From NCBI GenBank assembly GCA_046349775.1, contig JAXMBS010000060.1, forward strand, positions 1 to 33,433: 33,433 nt of DNA, given 5' to 3'. Below the pieces are notes generated by a model. It was not told the origin of the DNA and made no database searches. It saw only the letters and a program-made list of their open reading frames with translations. The translations under genes and the position numbers were made by a program. Shown here in pieces: positions 30,890-33,433 of the stretch; position 1 is the first letter of the stretch, and each line of letters begins with the position of its first letter. Source of the DNA: JAEUIG01 sp046349775. GTDB taxonomy: Bacteria > Planctomycetota > Planctomycetia > Planctomycetales > Planctomycetaceae.

Positions 30890-32038
30890 TCAGGCCCAGC
30901 GGCGCACACATTTGATCCAAACGGTCATCAGATGCGACGTTTCGCGGAGAAACTCGCGGCCGCCATCGTCCCAGATGAACCCGCGGAACGACTCCGCCGC
31001 AGCGGCAATTTGCGCCGCCAGAGACTCATACGCGGCCAGCGGCGTGCGCCCCTCCAGCCGCGCCTGGATCAGCCACGGCACGAACTCTTCAATCAACACA
31101 ATGCCCGCGAGTTCGTGATACAGGTCTTTGAACAGATTGTGCTGCGTCCGTCGATGATCGACGATCGGCGTTCCGATCCGGACTCCCTGACCGAGATGCT
31201 TCACAACCTTCTGCGTGAGATAGCCGCTCAAAATGTCGCCGAACCGGTCGATTCGGAGCCCCTGCAGCGGGAACCCCATGCGGACATAGTAGTAGCACAG
31301 CGCCGCTTCACGCGTGAGCGCCGTGTTCTGCGTGTTGATCGGCGACCACGTGTCGGGGCCCAGGACAACGCTTCGGCCCTTGAATGATGTCCCGTGCGGT
31401 CTGCGGGAAAGCCGGTAGATCGCGTCGACGTCGGGATCGGCCAGCCACAGTCCCGCGTTCATCGCGATGGTCAGCGTGGGATCCGGTTTGCCGAGGACGG
31501 TCTCGCGCAGCGCGCGCTGTGCGAAGTACGGGAAGCCGCGGGCAAAGACCGCATTCGTCTCCCAGCCCTCGAGTTGATCGCAGATGTTGAACCACCCGTC
31601 CGAGGTTCGCGCCACGGGATCGCCGCACGTCCGTCCGACGACATGATGCTGGCCGACAAAGTCGGCGTCCGGCCGGCAGAAATTATCGTCGTCGATCGAG
31701 ACGAGGACGTCGGCGCCGTCGGCCAGCGCCATCAGAAAGCCGACGTTGCGGCGATTGTCGGTGTTCCACGGCACGAAATCGGCCGGCGCCGCCAGCGACT
31801 CCAGAAACCGCGTCTGTTCTTCCAGAGCCGGGCAGCGGACGTCGAAGCCCTCGTCGCGGGCGCGGGCCGCCGCATCGAACACGCTCGCCGGCGTCTTTCG
31901 ATCGGCGATGATGTACATCGTCGTCGCATTGCTGCGCTCCGCCTGACGCTGGTTTTGCAGATAACCTTCGAGGAACGCCGGCTCGAAGATCGTCGTCACA
32001 ACAATCGCTGTCCGTCTGTCTTGAGAGTGCTGATTCAC
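30890..32038 (-). CDS. GT75/RGP-like glycosyltransferase (possible sugar mutase)
   Basis: The 382-residue protein resembles reversibly glycosylated polypeptides (GT75), best known from plants as UDP-arabinopyranose mutases. Similar features in order: AIVVTTIFEPAFLEGYL, WNTDNRRNVGFLMALADGAD, the metal-binding-type VLVSIDDDNF (near residue 115), FARGFPYFAQ, MNAGLWLADPDVDAIYRLSR, WSPINTQNTALTRE, LRIDRFGDILSGYLTQK, VKHLGQGVRIGTPIVDHRRT and QHNLFKDLYHEL. The classic Arg of RGP self-glycosylation cannot be placed by eye. A pyranose-furanose mutase or a glycosyltransferase are both possible. It lies 6 bp after the GT4 gene and starts the glycosyltransferase run. Related bacterial proteins exist, so this need not be a recent transfer from plants. 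Confidence 0.62.
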   Translation of the reverse strand: MNQHSQDRRTAIVVTTIFEPAFLEGYLQNQRQAERSNATTMYIIADRKTPASVFDAAARARDEGFDVRCPALEEQTRFLESLAAPADFVPWNTDNRRNVGFLMALADGADVLVSIDDDNFCRPDADFVGQHHVVGRTCGDPVARTSDGWFNICDQLEGWETNAVFARGFPYFAQRALRETVLGKPDPTLTIAMNAGLWLADPDVDAIYRLSRRPHGTSFKGRSVVLGPDTWSPINTQNTALTREAALCYYYVRMGFPLQGLRIDRFGDILSGYLTQKVVKHLGQGVRIGTPIVDHRRTQHNLFKDLYHELAGIVLIEEFVPWLIQARLEGRTPLAAYESLAAQIAAAAESFRGFIWDDGGREFLRETSHLMTVWIKCVRRWA

Positions 32039-32044
32039 GACGAT

Positions 32045-33310
32045 TCAGTTCCGCTGGGCCAGTCGTTCCGCGATCAGCCGCTCATAGATCGACACACAGT
32101 GTTGTGTGTGCGACTCCAGGCTGAACTCGCGCGCCGCGCGATCCGCGCCAATCCGTCCCAATGCGGCGCGGAGCACGTCGTCATCGAGCAACCGCCGCAC
32201 GGCCGCGGCGAGCGCCGTCACGTCTCCCGCCGGGACAAGGAGCCCGCCTTCGTCGTTGCCGAGCACGTCCGCCAATCCACCGGCGGCGAATGCAGCGACC
32301 GGCGTGCCGCAGGCCATCGACTCGGCCGCCACCATCCCGAACGTCTCGCATTGCGACGGCATCAGAAACACATCCGCCGCCCGGTAGTAATCCGCCAGCG
32401 CCGCTTGATCGCTTTGATATTTCACGGCCAGGCCCGGCGCGCGGCAGCGGTCCAGTACGACTTCGGCATCATGCCCGATCGCAACGACGAACAGGCGCGG
32501 ATCGTCGACTTGGGTCAGTGCGGCAACTCCGTCCGGCACCCCCTTGTAGACGTTGGTCAGGCTCTGAGCCGTGAGCAACACAATTCGCCGGTCCTGCGGC
32601 AGGTCGAGCCGCGCCCGGGCGGCCCGCCGATCTCCGGGACGAAACTTGGGGATCTCGACCGGCTCGTGAATCACCTCGACCGGCAGGTCCCGCAGGATCG
32701 GACTGAGCCGGAGCTGCTCTTTCACCCACTGCGATGGCGCGATCAATTGCAGCCGCGCGTTGCGGAAAGCGAGCCTCTTCCGCCACCAGTTGAGCCGCGT
32801 CGCATCGCGCGGCACCGACGGGTACCGCTGGAGGTCCGGGCATCCGCCGCAGCCGATCTGCCAGCGCGTGCAGTCCAGCGGATATCCGCAGTGGCCTGTG
32901 ATCGGCCACAGGTCGTGGATCGTCATCACTACCGGGCACCGCCGCGACAGCGCGGCAATCGGCCCAATGTCGGCATATCCATCCGCGCCATGCAGCGAAT
33001 GCAGGTGCACGATATCGGACTCGTCCGGCAGCCGGGTCAGTACGCGCCGGAATCCGGGGGCATACAGGTATTGCAGACCGGTCTGTCGCTCCAGCCAGCG
33101 CGCGGTTCGCAGAATCCCTTTCGGACCGCGGACGAATTCAATCTGCTCAATCCCCGGCCCCCCGAGCTGGCGACGCGCGACCAGCAGGCGGCTCGCATGT
33201 CCACGACGCAGGAGTTCCTGATGATGCAGTCGCGCCGCCGCTTCCGCCCCGCCGCCCGAGTCAGCGGAATGCACTAACGCAATCCGCAGCGGCTGCTGTC
33301 CGTCGGCCAT
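32045..33310 (-). CDS. Family 4 glycosyltransferase
   Basis: The GT-B enzyme has about 421 residues from ATG 33310. LRIALVHSADSGGGAEAAAR opens the N-terminal domain with the glycine-rich loop; DIVHLHSLHGADGYADIGPI and VVMTIHDLWPITGHCGYPLD with several Cys (CTRWQIGCGGCPDL) mark the WcaC/WcaL-like group. The donor domain has IVLLTAQSLTNVYKGVPDGV, VKYQSDQAALADYYRAADVF and the motif ETFGMVAAESMACGTPVAAF. The frame is open to the right window edge (33430), so the true start could be upstream, but the Met here sits right before the first beta strand and after GGTGG. Upstream residues (VEQFADRGRTSHVLDAASVQ) look unlike a GT4 N-terminus and may belong to another gene. Confidence 0.88.
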   Translation of the reverse strand: MADGQQPLRIALVHSADSGGGAEAAARLHHQELLRRGHASRLLVARRQLGGPGIEQIEFVRGPKGILRTARWLERQTGLQYLYAPGFRRVLTRLPDESDIVHLHSLHGADGYADIGPIAALSRRCPVVMTIHDLWPITGHCGYPLDCTRWQIGCGGCPDLQRYPSVPRDATRLNWWRKRLAFRNARLQLIAPSQWVKEQLRLSPILRDLPVEVIHEPVEIPKFRPGDRRAARARLDLPQDRRIVLLTAQSLTNVYKGVPDGVAALTQVDDPRLFVVAIGHDAEVVLDRCRAPGLAVKYQSDQAALADYYRAADVFLMPSQCETFGMVAAESMACGTPVAAFAAGGLADVLGNDEGGLLVPAGDVTALAAAVRRLLDDDVLRAALGRIGADRAAREFSLESHTQHCVSIYERLIAERLAQRN

Positions 33311-33433
33311 CCGACCACCGCCGGCGCCGTTCGACAGGGTTGATTCCGACGGCGCACATTGCTGTACGCTCGCCGCATCCAGCACATGGGATGTGCGACC
33401 GCGATCGGCGAACTGTTCCACGGGCACCATCTC

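Noticed and set aside
31394..33277. Plus-strand open frame of 627 codons opposite GT75-like and GT4 genes
   Set aside because: It spans two real genes on the other strand and the gap between them; no recognisable domain.
1..33433. tRNA, rRNA, CRISPR array, insertion sequence or integrase
   Set aside because: Scanning the gaps by eye showed no tRNA-like cloverleaf, no regularly spaced direct repeats and no transposase or integrase motifs.

Overview
The window is high-GC DNA that most resembles a planctomycete (Planctomycetota). The reasons are an exosortase with a fused C-terminal domain next to a BY-kinase and a PEP-CTERM protein, the style of the FHA protein, and intergenic palindromic repeats. 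I made no database comparison, so this placement is an inference from recognised families.

Left part (1-11170): housekeeping and mixed genes on both strands. In order these are a DJ-1/PfpI family gene running off the left edge (-), thiS-thiG for thiazole synthesis (+), hslU (-) with two frameshifts, a small hypothetical gene (+), a large secreted CehA/McbA-like protein (-) with a scrambled signal-peptide region, an HpcH/HpaI aldolase (+), a ROK-family gene (+), a double-FHA protein (-) and a YdcF/DUF218 membrane protein (+). The gene-free stretch 5902-6636 holds three palindromic elements.

Right part (11194-33433): about 22 kb in which every gene lies on the minus strand, so transcription runs from right to left. 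It is an exopolysaccharide locus. In order of transcription: GT4, a GT75/RGP-like enzyme, four GT2 enzymes, a hexapeptide acyltransferase, an FkbM methyltransferase, GT2, GT4, an O-antigen ligase/polymerase-like membrane protein, GT4, a WcaF-like acyltransferase, a WaaE-like GT2, a Wzz/BY-kinase chain-length regulator, exosortase (XrtU-like) with an EpsI-like tail, a membrane TPR protein, a PEP-CTERM protein with its own promoter and terminator, and a TPR lipoprotein. Most junctions are 4-bp overlaps or gaps under 20 bp, which points to translational coupling. The likely logic is that the glycosyltransferases, acyltransferases and methyltransferase build a repeat unit, the polytopic protein and BY-kinase polymerise it and set its length, and the exosortase processes a PEP-CTERM protein that may anchor in or cross the polymer. 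No initiating phosphosugar transferase, flippase or outer-membrane exporter is visible; these may lie beyond the right edge.

A striking property is the number of broken reading frames. There are two shifts in hslU, about four in the leader of the CehA-like gene, one shift in a GT2, one in-frame TAA in a GT4, and possibly one shift in the small gene at 3121. Either the assembly carries indel and base errors or several genes are decaying. A dispersed palindrome also appears to have been captured as the C-terminus of a glycosyltransferase.
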